Assembly (NCBI GenBank): GCA_029204225.1
Contig: CM055107.1
Coordinates: 19,028,218-19,092,217, forward strand
Reading direction: 5' to 3'
Length of the DNA: 64,000 nt
DNA from: Diphasiastrum complanatum
Taxonomy: Eukaryota > Streptophyta > Lycopodiopsida > Lycopodiales > Lycopodiaceae
Made by a program: the position numbers and the translations under genes. The notes under the pieces are model-generated. The model was not told where the DNA came from. It was given only the letters and a program-made list of their open reading frames with translations, and did no database searches. This document shows, piece by piece, positions 24,001 through 36,000 of the stretch (its first letter is position 1; each line of letters starts with the position of its first letter).

Positions 24001-27000
24001 GATCAGTTAGTGTTTGCCCTACTGTGGTGTTAGGATTTATTACACTAAGCGTAGCATTAGACAATCCCAGGATCGAGCCAGGCATTATGCAGATCCACAC
24101 AGACGGGATGTGCAGTTCTCCACTGGTGAGAAAGTCTACTTGAGAGTCCCAGTTGACTCTAAAACCCTCAAATCAGGAGTGTGTGCTAAGTTGTCTCCAA
24201 GGTATTGTGGTCCCTTTACCATCAGTAGGAGACTAGGCGAGGTCACCTATGAACTAGAACTCCCACACAGCAGTAAGGTTTTTCCAGTCTTTCATGTAAG
24301 TCAGTTACGAAAAGCCTTAACCAGATCAAATAATCTGGTAGGGGACAGTGTTCTAGTTCTCCCATTGGATCCTCAACAACCTCCACATGAACCAGAGGAG
24401 ATTCTTGATAGTAGAGAGACGCAGACTCGTCATACTCTATACCGAGAATATCTGGTTAAGTGGAATGATCAGCCTGTTGAGAATGCCACTTGGGAAAGAG
24501 GCAGCGTCCTTCGCAAGATTTTTCCAGACTTTGTCTTAGAGGACCAAGACGGTTCTTAAGGGGGAGGGAGTGTTACGAGCTCGTAACCAGTGCCGAACCC
24601 TAGGGAACACAGATAGGTCAGATACCACAGTCAGGGTCGTGTCCAGTGTACATGACCAACAGGGCAAGACAGTGTGAGTAGTGTGCCCCAGCACGGTCCA
24701 TAGCCATGGCGGGCCTAACACAGCCTAGGGACCCTGTCAGCAGGATAGGGCCCCCAGTTGGGTTCCGACGTGCAGTCGGCCACGTCAGTGCCACGTGGCC
24801 GACACTTGGCAGTAGCATGCTACCAGTCCTCACACTGGGCTAGGAGGGGCTTACTCTATATCAGGGAGTAGGTAAGGTTGGGTGGATCAGTTAGTGTTTG
24901 CCCTACTGTGGTGTTAGGATCTATTACACTTCGAGAGAGTATTCGCCCTTTTGTGCGGAAGGAGCAATCTCATGATTTGCGGGGAGCCATCCAGATGGCT
25001 TTGTATTATGAAGATGGGAAAAAAGGCCCGGATCCTGTTGCGGTAGTTGGTACAAGTGGTCAGCAACCTTGGGGACGCAAGGGCAAATGGAATAAAAAGA
25101 GAAAGTTTGAAGGTCAAACCAATCAGTGGCAAGCTCGGGGTGACCAAAGGAAGAAGGGTGCAGGGGCTCCAAAAGGCAAAGGGTTGTATGGGCAGCCCAA
25201 TGCCCAAAAGGGTCAGCGTCCTTCAATGTTGTCGCCTCAGGACCAAGAACGTGCAAAGAGGGAGAACCTCTGTTTTGGATGTTTGGGACAGCATAGGTGG
25301 AAGGAATGTCCACGAAACTTGATGCGGACCACATATAATCTTCAGGTGAACCAGGGTGATGACCCTATGACAGTGGAAGAGATGGAGCAAGAAGCCAATC
25401 CAGATGTTCCACGCCTCATGAATGTTTCGGTGGTCAGGAGAGTGGACACGGCTCCACCAGCGCTTTTGTCAAAATCGGCTCGCCAAGGGTATCAATTTCC
25501 TAACACTTCTCTTATTGTTATGCGAGGACAGCTGTGTGGTAGAGATGTTCAGGTTCTATTTGACATTGGGTCCTCTCATAATGTGTTGAATTCAACTTTG
25601 GTACGGAAGTTAGGTGTGAATACTCAACCATCCCAGTACCAGTACACAGTGGAAATAGCTGATGGAAAGGGTACAGAGATTTGGGATAAGAGGGTTGTGG
25701 GCATTCCACTAACTGTACAAAGTTACACAGAAGAGTTGGATTTTGAAATAACACGGCTTGCGCGGTTTGATGTGGTGTTGGGCATTTGTTGGCACACGAT
25801 GCAGAAGCCACACATAGCCTGGGATACTCATGTGTATGAGTTCCAGTTTGATGGTGTGATGCATTCCCTTCGTGGTGAGCGGGATGTGCATAAGATAACT
25901 GTTAAACATCGATATCCTATGCCACGTGTAGATGGTTTGCTTGATGCCTTGTCAGGTGCCACTGTGTTCAGTAAAATAGACCTGAAGAGTGGATACCATC
26001 AGGTTAGAGTTCGTGAAGAGGATGTACACAAGACTGCCTTCAGAACTCGGTTCGGTCACTATGAGTATCTTGTGATGCCATTTGGATTGACTAATGCCCC
26101 AGCTACATTCATGATGATGATGAATGATGTGCTCAGACCTCATATGGGTAAATTTGTCGTAAACTTTGTTGATGACATTCTGACTTACAGTGCAGGTGAG
26201 GTCAAGCATACGGCTCACCTTAGGACTGTGTTGTCCACTTTGAGGGAGAACACTTTGTTTGCCAATAGTAAACAAAGTGAATTGTTTAAAAAAGAGATTG
26301 AGTATCTTGGTCATGTAGTGTCTGCTGATGGAGTAAGGCCAGATCCTAAGAAGGTTGCTGTGATCGTTGTGTGGCCTGTGCCAGCTGATTTGACAGCACT
26401 CCGTTCTTTTCTTGGATTGGCAGTATTCTATAGAAAATATGTTAAGAAATACTCCTATATTGCAACACCTTTGACTGATTTGACTCAAAAGAATAGATTT
26501 GGTGAGTGGACTGAACTGCAGCAAGCAAGCTTTGATCAGTTGAAGCAAGCTATTGTTGAGTGCGTCACTCTAAAAATTGTAGACCCTCAAAAGCCCTATG
26601 TTATAGATACGGATGCGAGTGACATTGCTGTGGGAGCTGTTCTGATGCAAGAGGGTAGGCCTGTGGCCTTTGAGAGCAAGAAGCTCAACCCTGCTCAAAA
26701 AAATTATCCAACTCATGAGAAGGAGTTGTATGCCATAGTTCATGCATTAAAGGCATGGAGGCATTATCTGTATGGATCGGAATTTGAGGTATTCACTGAT
26801 CATGATACCTTGAGATACCTTTGTAAGCAGCCAGACCTTAGAGGCCGGCAAGCCAGATGGTCTGAGCTCATGTAGGAATTCCTATTGGAGATTCGGTACA
26901 AGAAAGGTGCCGAGAATCGTGTGGCAGATGCACTATCTCGTGTGGTGTATCAGATGTCATTTGTAGTCATTGAAAATGACTTACTGTCTGAGATAAGAAA

Positions 27001-30000
27001 GGCTCAGCAGGAAGATCCTCACTGTAAGAAAGTGGAACAAGAGGTGAGTCATGGCCATGCAGAGTCTCAAAAGGAGAGCTCTTCTACCTTGGTTCGCACT
27101 TATCTTAAGTATTCCATAGAAGATGGAATAGTGATGAGAAATGGCAAGGCTCTTATTCCAGCTTGTGAGGTGCTGCGAGGAGGATCTTGCATCTCTGTCA
27201 CGATAGCCCTAGTGCTGGTCATCCTGGTGTGGATAGGACCTATCAGTTGATACGACGTAACTTTTGGTGGTCAAGACTTAAGAAAGAAGTAAACCATTAT
27301 GTGACACATTGTTTTAAGTGTCAAGTTAATAAGGCTGAAAGGATTAAAGTGCCTAGATTATTACGCCCGTTACCTATACCAGAAGGGAGATGGGAGAGTA
27401 TTTCCATGGACTTTATTACATGTTTACCACATACGCAGCAGCAACATAATGCTATCCTAGTTGTGGTTGTCTGACAGGGATTCTCGTTTTACTGGCAATT
27501 TTTGGACTGCAGTATTTGAGAAGTTAGAGGTGCAGTTGGGAACTCCGTGAGTACTTGGTTGCATGGCATGGACGACCTCTCAATGATGCTACCTCGGAGA
27601 CCGCGCATGGGTTGCATGCACAGTATCCAGACTTTGCCATCGAGGACGATGTCATCTGAGGAGGGAAGGGATGTCACATGTACTTTGAATCCCTTTGCCC
27701 AATGTATGGTAAATTGTAATTATTAAATTGTAAATGGCTAAGTCACCGGCCTGTGGAGACAATTGTAAATTGCAATGTAAATATTTGTTATAGTGACTAA
27801 ATACGAGATGGCCAAGGGGGTACTGGGTCTCATGAGAGTCTGCTGGACTGACCTCCTAAAAAGTAGGAAGGGTTGACTGGTCAATGTGACACGTGTCACA
27901 TGCTCACTGGGACACTTGGTCCAGTGCATGAGTGACACTTGTCAGACGGTCAATGGACGGGTCAACAGGACGTGTCATATGCTCATTGGGACACTTGGTC
28001 CAATGCATGAAATGCATTTTACTTCTTTATCATCTAGTTTGGATCTTAGCTTATCGAGAATAAACGCATAAGCAGTGCAACCAAAAGTGCGAAAGAGAGA
28101 AACTGATGGTGAATTAAGAGTAATTGAAACAAATTGAGAGTTCTCGACAATTTCGTCAATGCTAAGAAGCTTTTTACGAAGATCCTTGATCTTCATTAAG
28201 TGATTTGAAAGCGTATCACCCTCTTGCATCTTCAATGTTGAGAGTTGATTACATAGAAAAAGCACTTTTGCCGTATTCTTCACTTGGAACATCTTGGCAA
28301 GTATTTCCCAAGCACTCTTGAAAGGCTTGCATGATCAAATGTGAGGTAGGATTGATCTCTTCACGGATAGCGCTATGACCATTGAGGTAGGCAAACCTGG
28401 TGCAGGCAGTAACTGAGCAAGTGTAGGAGCATCCGAGGAAGGCAGACCTGGTGCAGGTTCAGACAGGCAGTACCAGGACAGGGAAGGCTGTTTCTGGACA
28501 GATCTAATTGTTAAACTAAAATTAGGTTGTTGGGAGTTGTTGTAGATCAGTACAATGGTAGGATTGAACGATGCTGTGTTGCCGGAGTCTAGCAAGCTAG
28601 ATAGAACGAACTACAGCATATGGAAGTTCAAGATGCAAAATATTCTCCACGATAGAGAATATTGGGAGATCGTCACAGGTGTCGAGATACCTCCTACAAG
28701 CTACCATTGACAGAGAGTTGCGGGAGTATCAGAGACGTAGAAGAAAAGCTCATCATATCATCAACTTATCAGTTAGAGATATGATGATACCTCATATTAG
28801 AGATGCTGCTGGACCCAAGGAGGCTTGGGATATACTAAAGAACTTGTATGAGACGGTAAATCAGTCACGGATCTTGTTCTTGACTGATAAGCTTCACACG
28901 TTGAAGATGGGTACAGGTGAATCAGTAACGGAATACTTTACTCGAGTGAAAGATCTGAGAGGGCAACTAATTGCTGTTGGAGAAAGTGTTCAAGATTCAG
29001 TATTGGTATCCATTGTACTTAATAGTCTACCTTTGGCCTATCAGAACTTTGTAATGATGCTATCGTTAAGAGAAACGAGGCCTTCTTTCGATGAGCTAAA
29101 TGCCATCTTACCACAGGAAGAAATGAGACGACAAAATATTGTCAACAAGGACGATTTCAAGGAACAAGCATTCCTAGCAAAGAAGCAAGAGCAAAGTTCT
29201 AAGAAGGGTGGCAAAGGGAAGAAGAAGAAGGAAAAGCAGCAAGATATGGAGGAGAATCAATCAAATTGGTCAAAAGATGGAAAGAAAGTGGTTTGAAAAG
29301 GAAACTGCTTTATTTGCAAAAAATCAGGACATTATGCCAAGGAGTGCTGGCACAACAAATTCAAGAAAAAACAGGACGGGAATTCTGCTGAAGAAGAAGA
29401 AACATCTAATGCAAAATTGAGTGCTTTGGATCTTGAAGACGATAAGTTGTTTTCGGCATCGACATCTTCTGGTGGTGGCTTCTCGAAGGAAGATGACTAT
29501 TGGTTTATTGATTCGGGAGCTTCGAAGCACATGACACCTAGGCGAGACTGGCTATCTAATTTTCAAAAATTAGATGATGGGTCAAATGTGAAGTTGGGGG
29601 ACAACTACACATATGATGTAAAGGGAGTTGGAAAAGTACAAGTAAAACTACCTTCAGGGAAGATTGGAAACATAAAGGATGTGCTTTATGTACCAAGAAT
29701 CAAGAAAAACTTATTCTCGGTATCAGCTATTGCAAAGCAACACATGGTGGTGGAGTTTGATGAACAGCGGTGTCTCATCAAGAGGAAAAATAATGAAGTA
29801 GTAGCTGAGGCATACTTGCAGGGCGGTTGTATAAACTTCAAGCTCAAGTGGTGGATCATCATGCAAGTGTTGCGGATACTGGATCATTCAGTAAGTTATG
29901 GCATGAGAGGTTTGGACATCTGAATTACAAAAGTCTACAAGTCTTGAGAAAATTTAACATGGTTACAGGTTTACCTCAAGTCGTTTCAGATCACAAGGTT

Positions 30001-33000
30001 TGTGAAGGCTGTGTCTTAGGCAAGCATCATGTGAAGAAATTTTTGCCTAGTACATTCAGGGCGAAAAATGTTCTAGAACTTGCACATACAGATTTGTGTG
30101 GTCCTATGAGGACTCAATCTTATGGGGGAGCAAGTTACTTTATGGTGTTTGTGGATGACTATTCTAGGAAGATATGGATCTATCTTCTAAAGAATAAGGG
30201 TGAAGCTTTCAAGTATTTCACATGGTTTAAAACACAGGTGGAGAAAGAAACAGATAGACAAATTAAGATACTTCGCTCGGACAAAGGGGGAGAGTATCTT
30301 TCTACGGAATTTCAGGTGTTTTGCAAGGATCAAGGTATAAAGAGACAATTTGCAAATACGGACACGCCTCAACAAAATGGAGTTGCAGAAAGAAAGAATC
30401 GGTCTATAGTAGAAACTGCAAGGAGTATGCTCAAGAGTAAAAATCTTCCAAATATGTTTTGGGGTGAAGCAGTTGAGACGGCGGTCTATCTTTTGAATCG
30501 AAGCCCTACAAAGGTTGTAGAGAATCGAACTCCAGAGGAAGCTTACACGGGTTAAAAGCCAGATGGATCCAAGGAGCAAATTGGATTCTAAGGCGACCAA
30601 GTGTTTATTTCTTGGTTATGATAATCAAGAGAAGGGATACAGGTTATATGACTTGGAGGGTAAGAAAATAATTATAAGTAGGATGTAGTCTTTGAATCAA
30701 CTCATAAAGATACAGAGATATATTTTGATAAGGATCAAGATGGAGGAATCCCTATATTATGTGATGAGTTATTACAGGAACCTGAATCGACACATGTATC
30801 GTCTACACCAATTCAAGAACCTAGAGTGACTTTGGTTGAGATAGGAAAGAGGAAGGAGAGGTCAAATATATGGGATACTTGATACTTATTCACCTCCTAC
30901 TTCACCAGGCAGGAAGCATCCTACATCAGAAGCTAGAAGATTGCCTAGGTGGTACTATGAAACTATCAAGGATAGTGTTATTATGGAACAGGGAGAATCC
31001 AGTACACATGGAACTAGGAGATCAACTAGACTTGAAAAGCAACATGAAGATCAAGATCGACAGGAGGTTCGACAGGAGGATCATCATGAAGATGGGGATG
31101 TACATTTTGCATATATGGCCACAATATTAGAAACCAAGGATCCATCTACTTTCAGAGAGGCTGAAAAAGAGGATATTTGGAGGAAAGCTATGGATGAGGA
31201 GTACGACTCAATCATGAAGAACAAGACTTGGAGACTTGTTCAGTTACCTATAGGTAAAAAGGCCCTTGGATGCAAGTGGGTCAAATTAGATGGTTCTATA
31301 GATAAACATAAGGCAAGATTGGTGGCAAAAGGTTATGCTCAACAGGAAGGGATTGACTATGAGGAAACTTTTGCACCAGTTGCTAAGTCTACTACTATGA
31401 GGACTATTTTATCATTGGCAGCTCAGTTTGGATGGGATATTTAACAAATGGATGTAAAGAGTGCATTCCTGAATGGATTTCTACAGGAAGAAGTCTACAT
31501 GGAGCAGCCAGAGAGATACATAGTAGCAGGACATGAAGACAAGGTTTGCAGGTTGGACAAGGCACTATATGGACTTAAGCAGGCACCCAGGGCATGGTAC
31601 ATGAGGATTGACACACACTTTGAGGAGCTTGGCTTTCAGAGAAGTAGTTCGGAGCATACACTTTATGTTTTGATCAGGGATAATCATATTGTTATTGTAG
31701 TGATGCATGTGAATGATCTTATTATTACAGGATCAGATCATAGTATGATTCAGAAATCAAGAAAGATCTCTCATCAGAGTTTGATATGAAAGATCTTGGT
31801 TCACTACAATATTTTCTTGGGATTGAGGTATGGAGAGTAGCACAAGGACTATTTATTTCTCAATCTAAGTATGCTCATGAACTTCTTGAAAAGTTCAATA
31901 TGTCAAAGTGCAAGCCTATTTCTACACCATATGATAGTGGATGTAAGCTTACTAAAGCTGAGGAAGATCAGGATGTAGATGAGACAGTATATAGAAAGCC
32001 TGTTGGAAGCTTAATCTATCTAACTACTACAAGACCAGATATTGCTTATGCTGTGAGTATGGTTAGTCAGTTTATGGCTAAGCCTAAGTAGATTCATTGG
32101 AAAGCTTCTAAGCGAATACTCAGATATCTCCAGGGCACTTTGAGATTTGGTATTCTCTATGGTAGACAGGATGATTTGAAGTTACAGGGATATGTGGATG
32201 CTGATTGGGCTGGAGATGCGGAAGACCGAAGATCTACTACAGCTTATGTTTTTAATCTTGGTTCTGGTGCTATCTCTTGGAGTTCAAAGAAGCAGCATAC
32301 TATTGCTTTATCATCTACAGAGGCAGAATATCGAGCTACTACAAGTGCAACATGTGAAGCAATATGGTTGCGAAGGATTCTACATGATCTACATATGGTA
32401 CAACATTCACCTACGGTACTTCAATGCGACAATCAGAGTTGTATTAAATTGGCGAAAAATCCAGTTTTTCACAGCAGGACAAAGCATATTGAAGTACAAA
32501 AACACTTCATCAGAGAGAAAATTCAAAGTGATGAAGTGGAGCTTATCTATTGCCCTACAGAAGAACAAGTCGCAGATATCTTTACCAAAGGTCTTGGCAA
32601 AGAAAAATTCCAGAAGTTTAGAGAACTTCTAGGAATAATAGATAACAAAGTAAACATTAAGGGGGAGTGTTAGGAATTAATGTTTATTTGATACCCCTTA
32701 GTGATGGTTTGGCCATGCCTGCGTGCTATTTTTAGGGGGCATTCTATTTATAGTAAATTCGTTTTTTTAAGGCTTATGCATGTAGGTGGGTGCACTACAA
32801 ATAGATTAGGATCTATTTAGTACTTAGAAGTTCATTTTTGGTTCTTACCATATATAGGTAGTATTATTAGTAAATAGCTTTTGTTATTTTGCTATTTAAA
32901 TCATTAGAGAAACTATATAAGAAGGCTGGCGCCCCACCACAACTATTCCATTCAATTCCATTATGCTAGAGCAATTGCTCAATTCTCCTATGATCTGAAT

Positions 33001-36000
33001 TCTCTCTATGCTTGGTTTTGTGTTGAGTGCTAGTAGGACTAGTATCTTCATCTAGAATTTGTATCACAAGTTTTGACAAGTCCACGGTTTGAAGGCATGG
33101 AGGCATTATTTGTATGGTGTGGAATTATATGTGTACACCGACCATAACACTTAGAGATATTTATGTAACCAATCGGACCTCAGAGTGCGGCAAGCCAGGT
33201 GGGCTGAGTTGATGCGAGAATTTCACATGAAAATCTGGTAAAAGAAGGGTGCCGAAAATCGTGTGGCTAATGCATTATCTCGTATATTGTATCAGATGTC
33301 TTTTGTGCTCATTGAGAATGACCTAATTGCTCAGCAAGAGGATCATGTCAAGGGATTGTGAGAGGGGAAAATCTTGCGCAAGTAGAGTCTCAAGATGAGA
33401 GTTTTGGTCTTTTGCTCATGTTTACCTTAGATATACCATAGATGATGGTATGGTCAAGAGAAATGGCAAACTTCTCATTAATATAACAGACACAAATGAT
33501 CCACGCACATTTGAAGAAGCTTCAGAAGAGGATACATGGTGACATGCTAAGGAGATGGATGCAAGAATGAAGAATAAGAGATGGGATCTCATGGAATTAC
33601 CTCTAGAGAAAAAGCCTATTGGATGTAAATAGGTTTATCATAACAGGACCAAACATATTGATGCTCAACAACATTACATGTGGGAAAGACTTTAAGGAGA
33701 CATTGAACTTGTCTACTGCAATGCAAATGATCAAGTGGCAAATACCTTTACCAAGGGGCTCGGTAGAAAGATATTTGAGAACCTATACCTACTTGGTATA
33801 GTAGACAATCAATTAAACGTTAAGGGGCAGCAGCCTTAGGGTTATTGTTAATTATGTACACCTCTAATGAAGTAGTCTAGGATACAGTTTATTTTTAGAA
33901 ATTCTATTTCTACTATGAGTTAGTGCTGTTGCAAGTTCTACTACTAGTTAAAGTGAAGTTTAAGTTGTGCTCGTGCCTTCATGAAAACTAGAGTATATTA
34001 CTAAAATAGAGAAATAGGGTATTATTTTTTGACATTTGAGAGGCTCTGACTCAATCATGATATGGTACTCATGTAGGTCAACTTTCAAGCACACCATCTC
34101 TATTATCTCTTTCATCTCTTTGCTACTGAATCTTTTGTGAATGCTAGTAGGATCTAGTTATTCCATATAGTGTATCCATTGCTGTACATTTTCTAATAGA
34201 ATTCGTGCCAAAAAGACTCGAATGAAAAGAAAAACAAGAGGTCTAAGAGTCCTTTGTTCTCCATATAGGCCCTCTTCTTGCGACAAAGTAGAGCATGACA
34301 ACATTTCCTGGTTTCTCAAAGAAGGAATAGGGAATAGAGACAGGCATGGCTGACTTGTTGATAGAGTTGCTTACATTCCACATCATACAAAGGTACTACG
34401 AGGGAATGTATGACTCCCTATTAGACTTAAACTCCTTGGAAGATTTATTCTTCTGAGTAAATAAAGCTTTTTCCACGGGTAGGAGATTGAAGCTGCAATA
34501 TGGAGAAGATGATAGAAAGGTAGCTTGTGTGTGCAAGGAGCTATCATAGGGCATGTAGGACAATAGAGAGAGGAGATTCATGATATAGTGGGGCATATGA
34601 GGGGCCATAAATATATCGTAGCATGTGGTGGGTCTGTGAAGGGAATGGAGATGGATGCAAAATGGATGAGGCCGAGTCTAAATGAAAGGTACGAGTAATC
34701 AGAAAGAGTGGTAGCAGAGATTGTGAAATCAGAAATGTGTGCGAGAAAAGAGTGATACCCATGCCAACCATCTACTATGGCATACTTGAATGGGAATACC
34801 ATATGTAACAGGGAGTAAGAATGTATGGTCACAACATTGTGTGAGTTTGGACTTTGTGGAACATAGCAAATTACAACAGCAACATGCCCAGATGTGTCAG
34901 CCAAGACCTAAGAATCGCCTGGGACAACATGTCATATGTGGTGCATGTTTAAAGCAAACCTAATGAAGAGAAGTTATCTCTAGTCCCAGTGTCGTTGCAC
35001 CAATGGATATTAATAAGGAAAATTAACTGCAAGAACATTACTACCTAAAACTTAAGTTATTTGGTTTTCCATTTGCAAAGGGCTATTAGTGCCAACTTTC
35101 CTAATGATTATCTTTAAGGCCAACGTCCCCAATGCTCCTCCAGAGCTATGGATATGCAGTACTTTTGAGAATGGACTCTTTCCATAAATTTTCCAAAATT
35201 TAAGAAAGACCATCCAATCAGGTTGTAAGGAAACTTAACAGCAAAAAGATTTGTACCTAAACTTCCAGTTCTGCAGAATGCTCAAATGAAAGATGAGAGA
35301 AAATATAAAGGAATAAAAGAATCACCGTATGGAATTCCAAGGCAAAAATCATGAATTTTCGCCCCCTTTTTGGGAACTCCAGCCGAATGCGCATTAAGAG
35401 CTGTTTCTGCAATATCCTTGATAGGTTCCGGAGCAGTCTCTGCAATGAAGGCCAAGTTCTCCTTGCCTTTTTCAGCTGTCTCAATTGCCGTGGCTAAAAC
35501 TGCCTTTGCTTTCTCCGTCTGTTCTCTCAATTGTTCAGTAGTGTCGCGCAATACTCCAATGGCTCTCTCAGTGGAATCAGCATATGCCTTCTCTGTAGGT
35601 GCTTGCAAATTTACAGTCTCATCCTCAAGTCTGTCTACTGCTCCGTTGAACTTTCCCTTCAGACTTTCTGTCTGCTCTTCTAAATCCTGCAGGGCATGCT
35701 CTACTTCCACCAATTTTTCCGTTTGCTCTTCAAGTTCCTTTTCATCTTCTACTTGACTTTCAACAGGTGCCTGAATGGAATATTATTCTAAGATTTTAAT
35801 GAATCGACGATCGCTTGTGTCTCTCAAATTATTTTACCACGTGCAGTCTCTTTGATGAAAGGAAGAAAAAAGCAAATGATCAACGACAAAAGTGCAAGAA
35901 TCAACAAACCGCTTCAAAAAAACGGCATATCACCAGTTTTGACCTCGAAATTGAACAACAACTCTTCTGATCAAGTCAATTGGAAATATCCAGCACTTCT

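Larger units (their letters stand above)
23161..24044 (+). repeat. 884-bp tandem unit 1 (CTAAG + integrase end/chromodomain + LTR)
   Basis: Contains the displaced A-type coding end 23166-23675 (chromodomain [17 protein letters not shown], ending LEDQDDS) and a B-subtype LTR 23687-24044. The next unit follows without a gap and starts with the same CTAAGCGTAGC. Confidence 0.9.
11355..24928 (+). mobile_element. Gypsy chromovirus A, inserted in G1 gag (TSD CTTCG)
   Basis: CTTCG at 11350-11354 and 24929-24933 flanks LTRs that share subtype bases (CCGAACCCTAGGGAAC, CCATAGCCATGG) not found in the B LTRs. Content: 5' LTR 11355-11712, PBS, leader to about 12443, then a deletion straight to RNase H-integrase (12448-14032). 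Next comes the nested element B (14033-23160) with TSD CTAAG, then the displaced chromodomain end (23161 on, duplicated) and 3' LTR 24571-24928. Confidence 0.85.
24045..24928 (+). repeat. 884-bp tandem unit 2
   Basis: Coding end 24050-24559 followed by LTR 24571-24928 of the A subtype, which closes element A. The period is exactly 884 bp, measured LTR start to LTR start (22803, 23687, 24571). Confidence 0.9.
10160..28011 (+). mobile_element. Gypsy chromovirus G1 (outermost nest level)
   Basis: PBS 10166-10177 (TGGTATCAGAGC), leader, gag 10720-11349, then an insertion of element A (11355-24928). The same gag codon row resumes after it ([11 protein letters not shown] once one CTTCG copy is removed). 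It continues through protease, RT, RNase H, integrase and a chromodomain remnant to 27659, then a purine tract and the 3' LTR from 27672. Deletions have removed the protease-RT linker with the RT N-terminus, and much of the integrase. Confidence 0.88.
28498..33067 (+). mobile_element. Copia element C2, 5' truncated
   Basis: Gag, protease, integrase, RT and RNase H lie in order on the plus strand, then purine tract AAGGGGGA and a 3' LTR. No 5' LTR or primer site is visible; the left end abuts the antisense Copia fragment. Several stops and frameshifts make it inactive. It is antisense to FAX3. Confidence 0.87.
9411..35325 (-). other. FAX3 intron 2 (25.9 kb)
   Basis: Runs from donor G|GTGATT at 35325 to acceptor CAG at 9411. 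It is filled by Gypsy G1 with its nested insertions, Copia C2 and decayed fragments, nearly all antisense to FAX3. The stretches 9411-9950 and 34200-35325 show no element or gene that I can recognise. Confidence 0.8.

Noticed and set aside
23130-24559. Two separate chromodomain genes
   Set aside because: They begin at LTR ends, have no promoter or gag, and are exact tandem pieces of the Gypsy element coding end.
22803-24928. CRISPR-like or satellite array
   Set aside because: Units are 884 bp and made of LTR plus coding end. Unequal exchange explains them.
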